Below, in pieces: positions 17,580 to 26,646 of a DNA stretch of 64,000 nucleotides. Positions within the stretch are counted from its first letter, which is position 1. Each line of letters begins with the position of its first letter. Source of the stretch: Actinomadura sp. NAK00032 (GTDB lineage: Bacteria > Actinomycetota > Actinomycetes > Streptosporangiales > Streptosporangiaceae); NCBI RefSeq assembly GCF_013364275.1, contig NZ_CP054932.1:5456001-5520000 (forward strand). The letters are read 5' to 3'. The notes beneath the pieces are model-generated. The model worked only from the letters and a program-made list of their open reading frames with translations. It was not told where the DNA came from and did not search any database. A program made the position numbers and the translations under genes.

Positions 17580-18019
17580 CCGGCCCGGATTTCGACGAAG
17601 AGCCAGCCGAGCACCGTCGGTTCGCTCGTTACCTGCACGACCTGGAGGCCGTCGACGAGTCAGACGAAGCCGACCTCGTGGCCGTCGTGCTGGGTGACCA
17701 AGACACGACGATGGCCGAAAGCGCGGTCGGTCGTCATATGGACCGGCGGGCCGCACAACTGCTCGCCACAGCGGCATTCACCCTCTGGACCGACACGATG
17801 GCCGACGTCATCGCCGACCACGACTTCCTCACGCGACGGCTCCACGAATGGCGCCTGCTCAGAACAATCGTCATGGGCGACCCCTGGCACGGCCACGACC
17901 ACGCAGATCGTCTCCTCGCCCGAGGCACTCAGACTGCTCCGCGACCACGGACGAACCCGCCGAATCCGAAACGCCGCGAGCCACCGGCTAGATCAGCTGG
18001 AGCAGCGAACCTGAACTGA
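17576..18019 (+). CDS. Second ORF of the IS256 element, unknown role
   Basis: Begins at an ATGA overlap with the transposase stop and lies wholly inside the inverted repeats. Acidic N-terminus, then a helical stretch (ADVIADHDFLTRRLHEWRLL). After GDPWHGHDH the next frame reads more naturally (EALRLLRDHGRTRRIRNAAS, ending TGA at 18014), so a one-base indel near 17,905 is likely. No catalytic motif is recognised; translational coupling suggests an accessory or regulatory role in transposition. Confidence 0.55.
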   Translation: MTGPDFDEEPAEHRRFARYLHDLEAVDESDEADLVAVVLGDQDTTMAESAVGRHMDRRAAQLLATAAFTLWTDTMADVIADHDFLTRRLHEWRLLRTIVMGDPWHGHDHADRLLARGTQTAPRPRTNPPNPKRREPPARSAGAANLN

Positions 18020-18179
18020 TCCACAGGTCTTGACTATTGCTCCGGGCGCCGCCCTGCACGGCACTCCCCAGCTTTCCGCCGGGGCCCCGCGTCGTGTTGC
18101 CGAAGAGTCTTGGTGCCGCACCCGCACAGATCGGTCAGCCTCCTCGCTCGAGGGCAAGAGCGGGCGCTCTCCTCAGATC

Positions 18180-18547
18180 GGCAAGATTCGCAAGTCTGCG
18201 TAGAGGGCCTCGGCGTCGATCTAGGACGATCCGATGGCTTCCCCCGCAAACTCGCTGCCCAGCGGTGGTTGGCGGCACAGCCGTTCGCCCCGAACTTGGT
18301 TTTCCATCTGCGCGTCGCTGAGGACGTCGTCATCCGACGGCTCGCGAACCGGGCGCGAGGCAACGAAGACGTCGGCTCGGGGCTGAGGACGCGTCTGGAC
18401 GACTTTGCACGCTTCACTGCCGAAGTCCTGCGTGCTTATGAGACCGCTGGGGTCGTACGTGACGTTGATGGCGTCGGCAACATAGGCGTGGTGACCCAAC
18501 GGCTGCTCGGTGCGCTCAACGGCAGTGGCTCCTGCCGATGCCTTTAA
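18180..18547 (+). pseudogene. Adenylate-kinase-like C-terminal fragment
   Basis: Remnant resembling the lid and C-terminal part of a nucleoside monophosphate kinase: DGFPRKLAAQRWLA, then FHLRVAEDVVIRRLANRARG and a tail ending VTQRLLGALNG. The P-loop domain is missing, the upstream sequence being replaced by the IS256 end. It cannot be a functional kinase. Confidence 0.5.
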
Positions 18548-18551
18548 GGGT

Positions 18552-18722
18552 TCAAGGAGTCGTCACAACACCGCCATTGAGCAGCGAGTTCAGATGAACG
18601 TTGAAGACTTCCGCCAGTGTCTTCCACCCGAGGGTCTTTCGGGGCGGTGTTGAGCGCGAATACCATGGCCAGCCAACTCCTCGGTATTCCATCGCGTCAG
18701 GTCGGTGCCCTTGAGAAAGCAG
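18552..18722 (-). pseudogene. IS30-family transposase 3' remnant
   Basis: Last 55 or so codons of an IS30 transposase in two frames: LKGTDLTRWNTEELAG, then RKTLGWKTLAEVFNVHLNSL. The final residues are in frame with the DUF523/DUF1722 gene, giving it a foreign tail. The rest of the element is gone. Confidence 0.75.
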
Positions 18723-19343
18723 CTTGTGGCGGCTGTGGAAGGCGACCAGGGCGCGGGGGCTCCAGTCGCCGGCGAAGAGTTCGCGCAGCCGCGCGTGGGC
18801 GAAGACCCGCTCGACGAAGTGCTCGCGGAGGACGGGGTCGCGGAGCCGGCCGTCCTCCTCGGCGGGCAGGTGCGGGAGCGCGTCGGTGACGAGGGCGGCG
18901 AACACGCCGCGGCCCCGGCGGTCGACCGGCTGCCCGTCGGTGCGTTCGCCCGGCCGCCCGGACGCGTAGCGCGGCAGGCTCAGCAGCCCGCAGCTCGGCG
19001 ATCGTGACTTGAACACGTACCCGTCGACGCCGGCGAGGTCGGGAAGCCGGTCGTCCGCGAGGCCGGTCATGGCGTCGGTGTGGTCGCAGGTCCGGTCCTT
19101 GGTGACGATCCGCCCGTCGCTGAGCAGGCGCAGGGTGGGGCGGGGCGCGCCGAGGCCGATCTCGATCTCCGGGCAGACGGGCACCCAGTCGACGTGGGCG
19201 GCGAGGGCCCCGGTGAGGAACCGGTCGCGGCTGTGGCCGCCGTTGTAGCGGACCGGTGCGCCCAGCAGGCAACTCGACACCGCCAGCCGGGGCCGCGGAC
19301 GGTCCCCCGGCGCCAGGCCGGGCGGCGGCTTGGGAGAGGTCAC
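18552..19343 (-). pseudogene. DUF523-DUF1722 protein, C-terminus replaced by IS30 tail
   Basis: Starts at GTG 19343, overlapping the sigma-factor stop by four bases. The N-terminal DUF523 domain is complete: SSCLLGAPVRYNGGHSRD, VPVCPEIEIGLGAPRPTLRL and the cysteine motif FKSRSPSCGL. The DUF1722 domain starts but breaks off at FHSRHKLLSQG, after which about 50 residues come from an IS30 transposase end. DUF523/DUF1722 proteins often accompany photolyase and carotenoid genes; the function is unknown. The DUF523 half could still fold. Confidence 0.75.
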
Positions 19344-19879
19344 AGGAGAGCCCTCAACCGGCGCAGCCCGCGGGTGGTGCGCGCTTTGACGGTGCCGAGC
19401 GGGATCGCCAGCCGGTCGGCGATCTCCCGCTGGGTCAGGTGTCCGAAGTGGGCGAGCACGATCGCCTGCCGCTGCGGGGCCGGCAGTCCGGCGAGCGCGT
19501 CGCGGACGTCGCATGCGGCGTCCACGGCGGAGGTGGCGTCGGGCACGCCGACGGTGTCCTCCAGCGGCACCGAGCGGCGGGAGTGCCGCGCCTCGGCCCG
19601 TAACTGGTCGATGGCCCGTTTCCGGGCGATGGCCAGGACCCACGGCTCCAGGCCGCGTGCCGGGTCGAAGCGCCCGCGTGATCGCCAGACCTCCAGGAAG
19701 ACCAACTGGACGACGTCGTCCACGACATGGTCGGGTACCAGCCTTCCCGCGTGGCGACGGACCAGCGGGCCGAGCGCGGCATAGCACTCGCTCAGCGCCG
19801 CCTCGTCGCCTTGGGCGAGCCGCTGCTCCAGTGACATGCGGTCTCGGTGCCCACGGAAATCGCTGCAAACCTTGTTCAT
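19340..19879 (-). CDS. ECF sigma factor, LitS-like
   Basis: 179-residue extracytoplasmic-function sigma factor. Region 2: VVDDVVQLVFLEVWRSRGRF followed by GLEPWVLAIARKRAIDQLR. Region 4: LTQREIADRLAIPLGTVKAR. It sits directly downstream of a LitR-type B12 photoreceptor regulator and near photolyase and crt genes, the arrangement of the Streptomyces light-induced carotenoid system in which LitR controls litS and LitS transcribes crt and phr. The name LitS is by context. An internal ATG at 19837 (MSLEQRL) is an alternative start. Confidence 0.8.
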   Translation of the reverse strand: MNKVCSDFRGHRDRMSLEQRLAQGDEAALSECYAALGPLVRRHAGRLVPDHVVDDVVQLVFLEVWRSRGRFDPARGLEPWVLAIARKRAIDQLRAEARHSRRSVPLEDTVGVPDATSAVDAACDVRDALAGLPAPQRQAIVLAHFGHLTQREIADRLAIPLGTVKARTTRGLRRLRALL

Positions 19880-19954
19880 AGTTAAGGCGGGGTGAAGCCC
19901 TGACAGGGCAGCGCAAAGCGAGCGGGTCTTGCACCGGGTGCCGGCTCGGGATGC

Positions 19955-20852
19955 TCAGAGCGGGGACGTCAGTTGGGTGACGGCTTCGGAGAGGGTCATC
20001 ACCGGAGTGGCGTGCGCCGGCTGCCGGTCGCGCGCCCAGCCGGGGCCGCCGACCAGCAGGCGGTATGGCGGACGTGCGGCCGGCAGCGCCGTCGGCCATG
20101 CGGGATCGCCGGTGTCGGCGGTCTGCGACCAGACGAAGACGGTGTTCGGCCCGGTCCTGCGAATCGCGGCGGCCAGCGCCGGCGGCGGCACGCGGGCTCC
20201 CAGGACCAGCGCGTCCACGCCGGCCTCGGCCAATGCCGCGGTCAGCGCGTGCACCGGCAGGCTGTGCTGCTCCTCCGGCGCGCAGGCGAGCAGCACCGGA
20301 CGGACGTTGACCGGCCCGGTCCGGCGGCGCCGTCTCCGCCAGGCACTTGAGCAGGGCCGTGGACAGCAGGTGCTCGACCTCCACGCAGTCTCCGGATGCC
20401 GCGTGCTTGCGTCCGATGCCGGCCAGTACGGGCACGATGAGACCGTCCCACGCCCGCACGACACCGTCCCGGCGCAGTGCGTTCCGCACGGTGTCGGTCA
20501 TCGCGGGCCGGTCCAGCGCCATCGCCGCGCGGGCCAGGCCCCGCACCGCCGCGGCCTGCTGCTCGTCCCGTCCGGGTGCGGTCACGGGTACGCGGTTGCC
20601 ACCGGCGCCGTGCGCACGGGGTGGCGGAGGCGTGCCCGGAGGTGCGCCCAGCGCGACCCGGGCGGCCTCGCCCGGCGGTGCACGGGCGAGGATCCGCCGC
20701 TGCATGATCTCCAGCCGCGCCAGGTCGGCGGATGTGTAGCGGCGGTGTCCTCCCGGGCTGCGCCCGCTCGGGCCAATGCCGTACCGGCGGTCCCAGGTGC
20801 GCAGAGTGGACGGTGCCACTCCGAGGCGCTGAGCAACCGCGCCCACGCCCAC
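19955..20852 (-). pseudogene. LitR/CarH-type MerR regulator with B12-binding tail, frameshifted
   Basis: The N-terminal MerR helix-turn-helix reads VAQRLGVAPSTLRTWDRRYG then GGHRRYTSADLARLEIMQRR. The middle helical domain includes HLLSTALLKCLAE. The C-terminal cobalamin-binding fold continues in another frame (VRPVLLACAPEEQHSLPVHA to LSEAVTQLTSPL), so there is an indel near 20,340. The classical ExHxxG B12 loop reads EEQHSLP. Start is taken as GTG 20852 but could lie upstream. If the frameshift is real the light switch is broken; if it is an assembly error the gene is intact. Confidence 0.78.
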
Positions 20853-21007
20853 CCCGGCCTCCCGCTCCGCCGGCCGCCCATGTGTCCGCTCCCCTTCATC
20901 CCGCCCGAGCGTACGATCTGCCAGGTCCCGCCGGAACTCCAGGCGCCGGTTTCACTTCGCACGCCTCCAGGGCGTGCAGGTGCCGCCGCCACGGGAAGGG
21001 GCAGGCC

Positions 21008-21511
21008 ATGGAACCGACGAGAAAACCGGAGCGGGGACCTACGGCCGGCGGGTGGCCGACCTACGCGGCAACGGCCGCAGCCGTGACGGTGACAGCGACC
21101 ATCGGGTCCAAGGCGGTCAAGGCCAACAGCGTCTGGTACCAGTCGCTGTCCAAGCCGCCGTGGCAGCCGCCGCCCTGGACGTTCGGACTGGTGTGGACGC
21201 CTCTGTACGCCTCGATCGCATGGGCGGGCGGACGTGCCCTGCTGCGGGCGCGGGGACGCCGACGGCGGGCACTGGCCACCAGCCTGGGAGTCAATCTCAT
21301 GCTGAATGCCGCCTGGAACCAGTTGTTCTTCGCCCTGCGCAGCACGAAGGCCGGGCTGGTGGGGACGGCCCTGCTCGACATCAGCAACGCCGACCTGATC
21401 CGCCGCACGACCGCCATCGACACCGCGTCAGCCAGCGCCCTTGTCCCGTACGCGGCCTGGTGCACGTTCGCGACAGCGCTGAACGCCGATATCGCCTATC
21501 GAAACAGTTAG
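21008..21511 (+). CDS. tspO: TspO/MBR family membrane protein
   Basis: Tryptophan-rich sensory protein with five transmembrane helices that binds porphyrins and in several bacteria responds to light and oxygen. The signature WYQSLSKPPWQPPPW followed by FGLVWTPLYASIAWAGG is clear, as are MLNAAWNQLFF and PYAAWCTFATALN. 167 residues from ATG 21008, divergent from the LitR-type gene across about 155 bases that must hold both promoters. Light-linked co-regulation is inferred from position. Confidence 0.88.
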   Translation: MEPTRKPERGPTAGGWPTYAATAAAVTVTATIGSKAVKANSVWYQSLSKPPWQPPPWTFGLVWTPLYASIAWAGGRALLRARGRRRRALATSLGVNLMLNAAWNQLFFALRSTKAGLVGTALLDISNADLIRRTTAIDTASASALVPYAAWCTFATALNADIAYRNS

Positions 21512-21547
21512 ACCCGGCAGCGAAGCACCGGGGCCCGGGCGTGCGCC

Positions 21548-21934
21548 TTAGTGCTGGACGGGTTGGGTGCCGAGTAGGTCGTCGTACTCGGCGGGCAACT
21601 GCGTCACCAGGTGCTCGAACAGCCCCGGGTTCACCGACGCCTTCACGGCCGCGATCACCGCGCGGGCATGCTGCCGTGCCTGCCGTTGTTCGGTCCCCTC
21701 CTTCTGCGCCACCCGCCGATAGAACTCCTCCAGCCCGAACGCTTCCCCGCCGCCCTCGGCGGGCAGTGCCTCGGCGAGCCTGGGTGGCACCTGGGAGGCC
21801 AGGTCATGGCTCTGCTCCCCGGCGAGCCGCTGCCCCAGGACCGTCAGCGTCGCCTTGATGGCTCGTTCGGCGTGCTCGGGCGTATCGATGCGACCGCCTT
21901 CCCGCACCGCCGAAACCAGCTCGTGTTCCTTCAT
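21548..21934 (-). CDS. DUF2267 protein
   Basis: 128-residue soluble protein of the DUF2267 family, function unknown but frequent in actinobacterial stress gene sets. The family pattern is visible as HAERAIKATLTVLGQRLAGE then DLASQVPPRLAEAL and an end reading LFEHLVTQLPAEYDDLLG. Convergent with tspO. ATG 21934 is chosen because it matches the family start; no unusual features. Confidence 0.8.
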   Translation of the reverse strand: MKEHELVSAVREGGRIDTPEHAERAIKATLTVLGQRLAGEQSHDLASQVPPRLAEALPAEGGGEAFGLEEFYRRVAQKEGTEQRQARQHARAVIAAVKASVNPGLFEHLVTQLPAEYDDLLGTQPVQH

Positions 21935-22153
21935 GCCGCCCCCCGGTGACGGTTCCCCCTGTACCGGCGCGCAGCCAGCACGATCGCAGGTGAAGGACGT
22001 CCTACCCCGGCTGGACGCTCCCATCCTGGTATGTCGCCGGAGAAGCGCCATCAGGCGGTTCGGGATCACCCGGGCGTACTGATTCACTCGCCAGTCGCCG
22101 CGCGGACGCGTTGGACGGCAACCGGCCGCGGGTGCGGTTCCGAAGTCACGATG

Positions 22154-22735
22154 ATGAGTACCTCGATCATGCTGTTCACCCGCGATCTACGGGTGCACGA
22201 CAATCCCGCTCTGGCCGCCGCGTGCGAGGCCGAACACCTCGTTCCGGCGTTCGTCTTCGATGACGCGATCCTGACCGGGGCATTCGCCGCGCCCAACCGC
22301 GTCCGGTTCCTACTGGACAGCCTTGCCGATCTCCGGGAGTCCCTTCGCGTGCTGGGCGGCGAACTGGTGGTGCGGCGAGGTAATCCGGTCGGCGAGGTGG
22401 CCCGCCTGGCCAAGGACACCGGTGCCGGCTCGCTCTTCCTTGCCGACGAACGATCGGCCTACAGGACGCGGCGCCTCGCCGGTCTCCGTGAGCTGGGTCT
22501 AGAGGTGTCGGCACTGCCCGGCATCACGGTCGTCCCGCCCGGAGACCTGACCCCGGCGACCGGCGACCACTACCGGGTGTTCACCCCGTATTGGCGCGTC
22601 TGGGAGGCGACCCGCTGGCGTCCCATCGCACGAACACCCACACGGATCCGCCTGCCCGCCGGCGTCAGCCCCGGCGCGCTCCCCACGGACCTGACGCCGG
22701 GGGCGTCGTCACCTGGGCGGGCGCCCGGCCGGTAG
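22154..22735 (+). pseudogene. phr: Deoxyribodipyrimidine photolyase, N-terminal half
   Basis: Antenna and linker part of a class I CPD photolyase, which repairs UV dimers with blue light. MLFTRDLRVHDNPALAAACE is the typical start; LFLADERSAYRTRRL and DHYRVFTPYWRVWEA are conserved. About 193 residues are followed by a stop created at the left end of an IS3 element. The continuation is at 24313-25039. ATG 22151 and 22154 are both possible starts. Confidence 0.88.
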
Positions 22736-22769
22736 GTGTCAAGTCAAACGGGACAGGGGCCAGTGATCG

Positions 22770-23810
22770 TTAGGCGGCCTGTTTCTCCTGGTCAGAGCTG
22801 CTCGGGTCGGTGGGGTCTTCGTCGGGTCGGTTGATCTGCGCGACTGTGGGGATCTTGGGCAGCGTGGGCGGCTGGGTGAACCGTCGCGGGTTGGCCGCGC
22901 GGAACGCTGCGATCGTGGCGGCTCGGTTGTGCTGGATCGCCTGTGCGGTGCCGATATGCATGGTGAACGGCGTGTGGAGCCCGATCCCGGCGTGGTAATG
23001 CCGGTGATTGTAGTAGTCGAAGAAATGGTGGCAGAACGTCTCGGCCTCGTCGAGCGAGGTGAACCTGGCAGGGAACACCGGGCAGTACTTCAAGGTTTTG
23101 AACTGCGCCTCGCTGTAGGGGTTGTCGTTGCTCACCTTCGGGCGGGAGTGGGACTTGATGATGTCCAGGTCTGCCAGTAGTGCCGTCACCGGCTTGGAGG
23201 TCATCGAGGTCCCGTTGTCGGAATGGATGGTGCCGGGCACGATCCCGCCGTTGGCGGCGAACGAGTTCTGCATGAACTGCTCGGCCAGCTCACCTGACTC
23301 GCGCAGGTGGATCTCCCAGTGCACGACGTAGCGGGAGAAGATGTCGAGCATCACATACAGGTCATAGAACTGGCGTGGCCCCGGACCTGGCAGTTTCGTG
23401 ATATCCCAACTCCATATCTGGTTGGGGGCGTGCGCGGCCAGATACGGTTTGGTGCGCGCCTGGTGCCGGGCGTGGGCGCGCCGCTCCCGGACCTGGTCAC
23501 GCCTGCGTAGTTCCCGGTACATCGTCGACACCGACGCCAGGTACACCCCCTCGTCCAGCAGCGCAGCCCACACCTGTCGGGGTGCCTTGTCGGCGAACCG
23601 GTCGCTGTTGAGCATCTCGACCAGTTCGGCCCGTTCGCTCTCGCTCAGCGCGTTCGGCGGCGCCGGCCGCTCCGCCGGCTCACTGTTTCCCGGCGCCGGG
23701 TTCCGCCGTCGGTAGAAACTGCTGCGCGGCACACCCGACAATGCGCACGCGAAGCGAATCGGCAGATGCTCGACCAGCAGGGAAAGGGTTTCGTGGCGGC
23801 AGCGGGTCAC
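22770..23810 (-). CDS. IS3-family transposase OrfB (integrase core)
   Basis: 346-residue DDE transposase. The rve core has the first aspartate in IWSWDITKLPGPGPRQFYDL, the second in IHSDNGTSMTSKPV and the glutamate in NPYSEAQFKTLKYCP. An N-terminal HTH_21-like segment reads EMLNSDRFADKAPRQVWAAL. It starts inside an ATGA overlap with orfA, so translational coupling rather than the classical -1 frameshift may make OrfB here. Looks functional. Confidence 0.92.
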   Translation of the reverse strand: MTRCRHETLSLLVEHLPIRFACALSGVPRSSFYRRRNPAPGNSEPAERPAPPNALSESERAELVEMLNSDRFADKAPRQVWAALLDEGVYLASVSTMYRELRRRDQVRERRAHARHQARTKPYLAAHAPNQIWSWDITKLPGPGPRQFYDLYVMLDIFSRYVVHWEIHLRESGELAEQFMQNSFAANGGIVPGTIHSDNGTSMTSKPVTALLADLDIIKSHSRPKVSNDNPYSEAQFKTLKYCPVFPARFTSLDEAETFCHHFFDYYNHRHYHAGIGLHTPFTMHIGTAQAIQHNRAATIAAFRAANPRRFTQPPTLPKIPTVAQINRPDEDPTDPSSSDQEKQAA

Positions 23811-24232
23811 GAATTCTCGGTGTCCGCGCTCTCGGACATTGTTTCCAAGAGCGCGATACCTTTTCCCATGATGTCCAGGGCGGCCTCGGTCTGCTTGAGT
23901 TTTCTGGCCATGGCGGCGTTCTGCCGCTCCAGCCGCGCCTTCTCCTTGCGCAACTGCTCCAACTCGGCCTGCTCCGGCGTCTTCTCCTTCTTGGCGGCCG
24001 GGCGGCTCGTTCCCGCAGCGGTCAGTTCACCGGCGTCGCGCTGCCGGCGCCACAGTTGAACGCTGGACTCATAAAGTCCCTCACGGCGCAGCAGTGCGCC
24101 CTTGTCGCCATGCTCGGCCGCGTCGTACTCCTCGACCATCCGCAACTTGTAGGCGGCACTGAAGGTCCGCCGCTTGGGCCGGCCGGTCCGCGGCCCGTCA
24201 CCGGAAGGAAGATCGTGGCTGGTCATCGTCAC
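23807..24232 (-). CDS. IS3-family transposase OrfA (DNA-binding)
   Basis: 141-residue protein with a helix-turn-helix (RTFSAAYKLRMVEEYDAAEH, then RREGLYESSVQLWRRQRDAG) and a long coiled-coil/leucine-zipper segment (AELEQLRKEKARLERQNAAM) that lets it pair with OrfB. First gene of the IS3 element. Confidence 0.9.
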   Translation of the reverse strand: MTMTSHDLPSGDGPRTGRPKRRTFSAAYKLRMVEEYDAAEHGDKGALLRREGLYESSVQLWRRQRDAGELTAAGTSRPAAKKEKTPEQAELEQLRKEKARLERQNAAMARKLKQTEAALDIMGKGIALLETMSESADTENS

Positions 24233-24312
24233 TCTGCTCAGTACCCGTTCTCGCCCTGTCTACATCAGCTAGGGAACTTCATCCCCTCGTGTCCCATCTG
24301 AGCCTGACACAG

Positions 24313-25039
24313 AGGGGGCGGGGAGACGGCGGGACGCGCCCGGCTCGCGGCATGGCTGGATGAGGACGCCGCCGCCTACCAACGCGTCCGCGACGATCTC
24401 GCCACCGACCGCACCTCCCGGCTCAGCCCCTATCTCAAGTTCGGCTGCGTTTCACCTCGGGAGGTGGCCGAGGCGGGTCCGGACGCCTTCCGCCGCCAAC
24501 TCCCATGGCGCGACTTCCACCACCAGGTCGCCGCCGCGTTCCCCGCGCTCCCCAGGAGCGACTACCGGCCGCGCGGGCGAGGCTGGAACTGGGACCGCGA
24601 CGCCCTCGCCGCGTGGTGCGCCGGCATGACCGGCATCCCGATCGTCGACGCCGGCATGCGGCAGCTGCGGAACAAGGGCTACATGCACAACCGCGCGCGC
24701 CTGATCACCGCCTCATTCCTCACCCGCGACCTCGGCATCGACTGGCGGGACGGCCTGCGCCACTTCAACGACCTGCTCACCGACGGCGACATCGCCGACA
24801 ACGCGGGGAACTGGCAGTGGGTCGCCGGCACCGGCAACAGCACCCGGCCCGGTCAGACCATGAACGTGCTCCGTCAGGCGTCCCGCTTCGACCCGCGCGG
24901 CGAGTACGTCCGCAGATACGTCCCCGAGCTCGCCGCCATCGAGGACGCCCGCGTCCATCGCCCCTGGACGCTGCCCGACGCCCGCATCGACTATCCGCCA
25001 CCGATCACCGAGGTCGATCGTCCGGCAAACCTCACTTGA
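24313..25039 (+). pseudogene. phr: Deoxyribodipyrimidine photolyase, C-terminal half
   Basis: FAD-binding catalytic half of the photolyase, severed by the IS3 element. Conserved blocks: SRLSPYLKFGCVSPREV, PWRDFHHQVAAAFP, TGIPIVDAGMRQLRNKGYMH, NRARLITASFLTRDL, and NAGNWQWVAGTGNSTRP, which lines the flavin and contains the electron-transfer tryptophans. It has no start of its own. The cell would need another photolyase for photorepair. Confidence 0.88.
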
Positions 25040-25358
25040 GCGGGTCGTGGCCCCAGTTCATCAGCGAGTAGCGCCACCTGGTGCCGGCGACGTCACCGGA
25101 CGGGCGCTGGGCGAGGTGCCGATGGACGTACCCATTCACCTTGCGCATGTGCGCGTAGTCATCCTCGCTCAGATCCGCTTTGTTCGTCCGGAGCAACTCG
25201 ACGATCCGGCGTCCGGACGCGTGGCCCGTCGATTCTGCACCGCCGTCCTTCTGGCCAGCCGACTTCGACTCGTCGGTATCCAGCCACCGCTCCAGTTCCT
25301 TGGCCGTCATGTTCACGGCCTTGCCGAACTCGGCCGCTGCCTCCTCGTCGGTGCTCAC
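25032..25358 (-). CDS. DUF3140 protein
   Basis: 108-residue protein of the DUF3140 family. The pattern EFGKAVNMTAKELERWLDTD, then EDDYAHMRKVNGYVHRHLAQ and a C-terminal WRYSLMNWGHDPLK is typical. It overlaps the stop of the upstream DUF2945 gene by four bases, so the two form an operon; the pair is common in actinobacterial stress regions, but the role is not known. Its end overlaps the photolyase end by eight bases on the other strand. Confidence 0.85.
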   Translation of the reverse strand: MSTDEEAAAEFGKAVNMTAKELERWLDTDESKSAGQKDGGAESTGHASGRRIVELLRTNKADLSEDDYAHMRKVNGYVHRHLAQRPSGDVAGTRWRYSLMNWGHDPLK

Positions 25359-25585
25359 TTCGAGCCTTTGCGTTTGCGCAGCGCCGAGCCCTTGTGCACG
25401 GCCTTCTTACCGCTCTTTTCGCTCCGCACCACGTATTGCGGTTCCTCGGGCGAGGCCGCGACGGTGCGGCCGGCCTCCTCACGGCGGTCGGTGACCTTCT
25501 TCTCCACCCGGCCCTCGGCCGTGGAGCCGTGGCTTCGCCAGGTGACCTCGTCGCCCACCGCGGGTTCCTTCTTCTTGTCTCCCAT
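25355..25585 (-). CDS. DUF2945 (hypervirulence-associated TUDOR-like) protein
   Basis: 76-residue basic protein. The SH3/TUDOR-like core reads VGDEVTWRSHGSTAEGRVEK then EPQYVVRSEKSGKKAVHKGS. Start ATG 25585 lies before the usual MGDKKKEP opening. Coupled to the DUF3140 gene by an ATGA overlap. The family name comes from a eukaryotic homologue and does not imply virulence here. Confidence 0.82.
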   Translation of the reverse strand: MGDKKKEPAVGDEVTWRSHGSTAEGRVEKKVTDRREEAGRTVAASPEEPQYVVRSEKSGKKAVHKGSALRKRKGSK

Positions 25586-25653
25586 GCGCGTCGCGATACC
25601 CGTCCCTGGGCGCGGGTAGTCACCACGAAAGACCCGGCCAACGAGGGATTGAC

Positions 25654-26067
25654 ATGCTTTCAGAATCCACTGCCGAACGTTTTGAGTTCGCTTTCGACCG
25701 CCGCTTGGCCCGTCCGTTGTCACTGCTGGGAATCCGGCCGGACACTAGCCATCTCATGCTCGACTCATCCCGGTTGGAGATCCGCTTCGGTCCCTGGACG
25801 GTGCGGACGACCCTGGACAACGTGGCCGGCACCGAGATCACCGGCCCGTACAGCGCCTGGAAGGTCATCGGCGCGCGCATGTCGATGGTCGACCGCGGGC
25901 TCACGTTCGGCACCAGCACCGAGCAGGGAGTCTGCATCCGCTTCCATCAGCCGGTTCGAGGCTTGGAGCCGACCGGCCTGCTGCGCCATCCGGGGCTGAC
26001 CCTCACCGTCGCCGATCCGTCCACGGTCGCGCGCCGCTTGCAGGAGGTTGCGGCGGCCGCGCGGTAG
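25654..26067 (+). CDS. Conserved actinobacterial hypothetical protein
   Basis: 137 residues, soluble. The sequence has a conserved look (DSSRLEIRFGPWTVRTTLDN, AGTEITGPYSAWKVIGAR, LLRHPGLTLTVADP) that I associate with a widespread uncharacterised actinobacterial family, but no function is known to me. It is divergent from the DUF2945/DUF3140 pair. Confidence 0.7.
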   Translation: MLSESTAERFEFAFDRRLARPLSLLGIRPDTSHLMLDSSRLEIRFGPWTVRTTLDNVAGTEITGPYSAWKVIGARMSMVDRGLTFGTSTEQGVCIRFHQPVRGLEPTGLLRHPGLTLTVADPSTVARRLQEVAAAAR

Positions 26068-26084
26068 CGCACCCGGCGGATGGC

Positions 26085-26466
26085 TCAAGGCAGGTCGGCC
26101 AGGACGGCTTCGGCGGCTCGCCGTCCCGAAACCAGGGCGCCCTGGGCGGATCCGGTGTCGCGGTGGTCACCGCAGACGTACCGGCTGGGACGCAACCGCA
26201 CCGGACGCCGCAGCGGCAGAGGCGGCGGCATCGCCGACCGCAGGTCCAGGGCCATGAGGTCGAGGACGCGCCGGCCTCCGGGTAGGCGGTGTTGAAGACT
26301 GGAAGCCTTGGTCGAGGCGGAAGCCCTCGACGACGTCCGTGCGCATCCGGCCGCCGATTCCGTCCGACGCCTCGGGCATTCGCACCGGCACACCGGCCTC
26401 GTGCAGTCGCACCGCGCAGGCAAGCCCGGACAAACCCGCCCCCACGACGATCAGGCCATCGGACAC
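26085..26466 (-). pseudogene. FAD-dependent amine-oxidase-like protein, internally deleted
   Basis: Starts at GTG 26466 with an intact FAD-binding motif (LIVVGAGLSGLACAVRLHEA and GGRMRTDVVEGFRLDQGFQ). After FNTAYPEA the frame shifts and soon joins the family C-terminus (SRYVCGDHRDTGSAQGALVS and GRRAAEAVLADL). About 250 residues of a normal 400-residue enzyme are absent. Such oxidoreductases are found beside phr and crt genes in light-induced loci, so this may be one more casualty of that set. Confidence 0.7.
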
Positions 26467-26646
26467 CTGCCCCACCCCCGCCTTCCGTTGTGGCCGGATT
26501 CCGCCCGTCACAATGCCCGCCATGGACGCGCCCACCCCGGCCGACGGAGGCGGCGCCATCGGAACTGTTCATGGTGGGCAAAAACCATCTCAGGCGCGCT
26601 TGTGCAGGTCAGAGCGGGGTACGGGCGGACCGACCAAGGGGGAGAA

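Larger units (their letters stand above)
16193..18042 (+). mobile_element. IS256-family insertion sequence
   Basis: Imperfect terminal inverted repeats of about 26 bases: GAGCAATGCTTGAGACCTGT at 16193 and, read inward from 18042, GAGCAATAGTCAAGACCTGT, both followed by GGAT. No matching 8-9 base target duplication is seen (left flank CATCCCGTATA, right flank CGGGCGCC), and different broken genes lie on each side, so a deletion or recombination between copies has probably reshaped the site. Confidence 0.85.
22737..24309 (-). mobile_element. IS3-family element interrupting the photolyase gene
   Basis: 1,573 bases. The left end TGTCAAGTCAAACGGGACA (22737-22755) and the complement of the right end TGTCAGGCTCAGATGGGACA (24309 inward) form imperfect terminal inverted repeats starting with TG. 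It contains orfA and orfB of an IS3 transposase, both intact. A clear 3-4 base target duplication is not evident. Confidence 0.85.
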
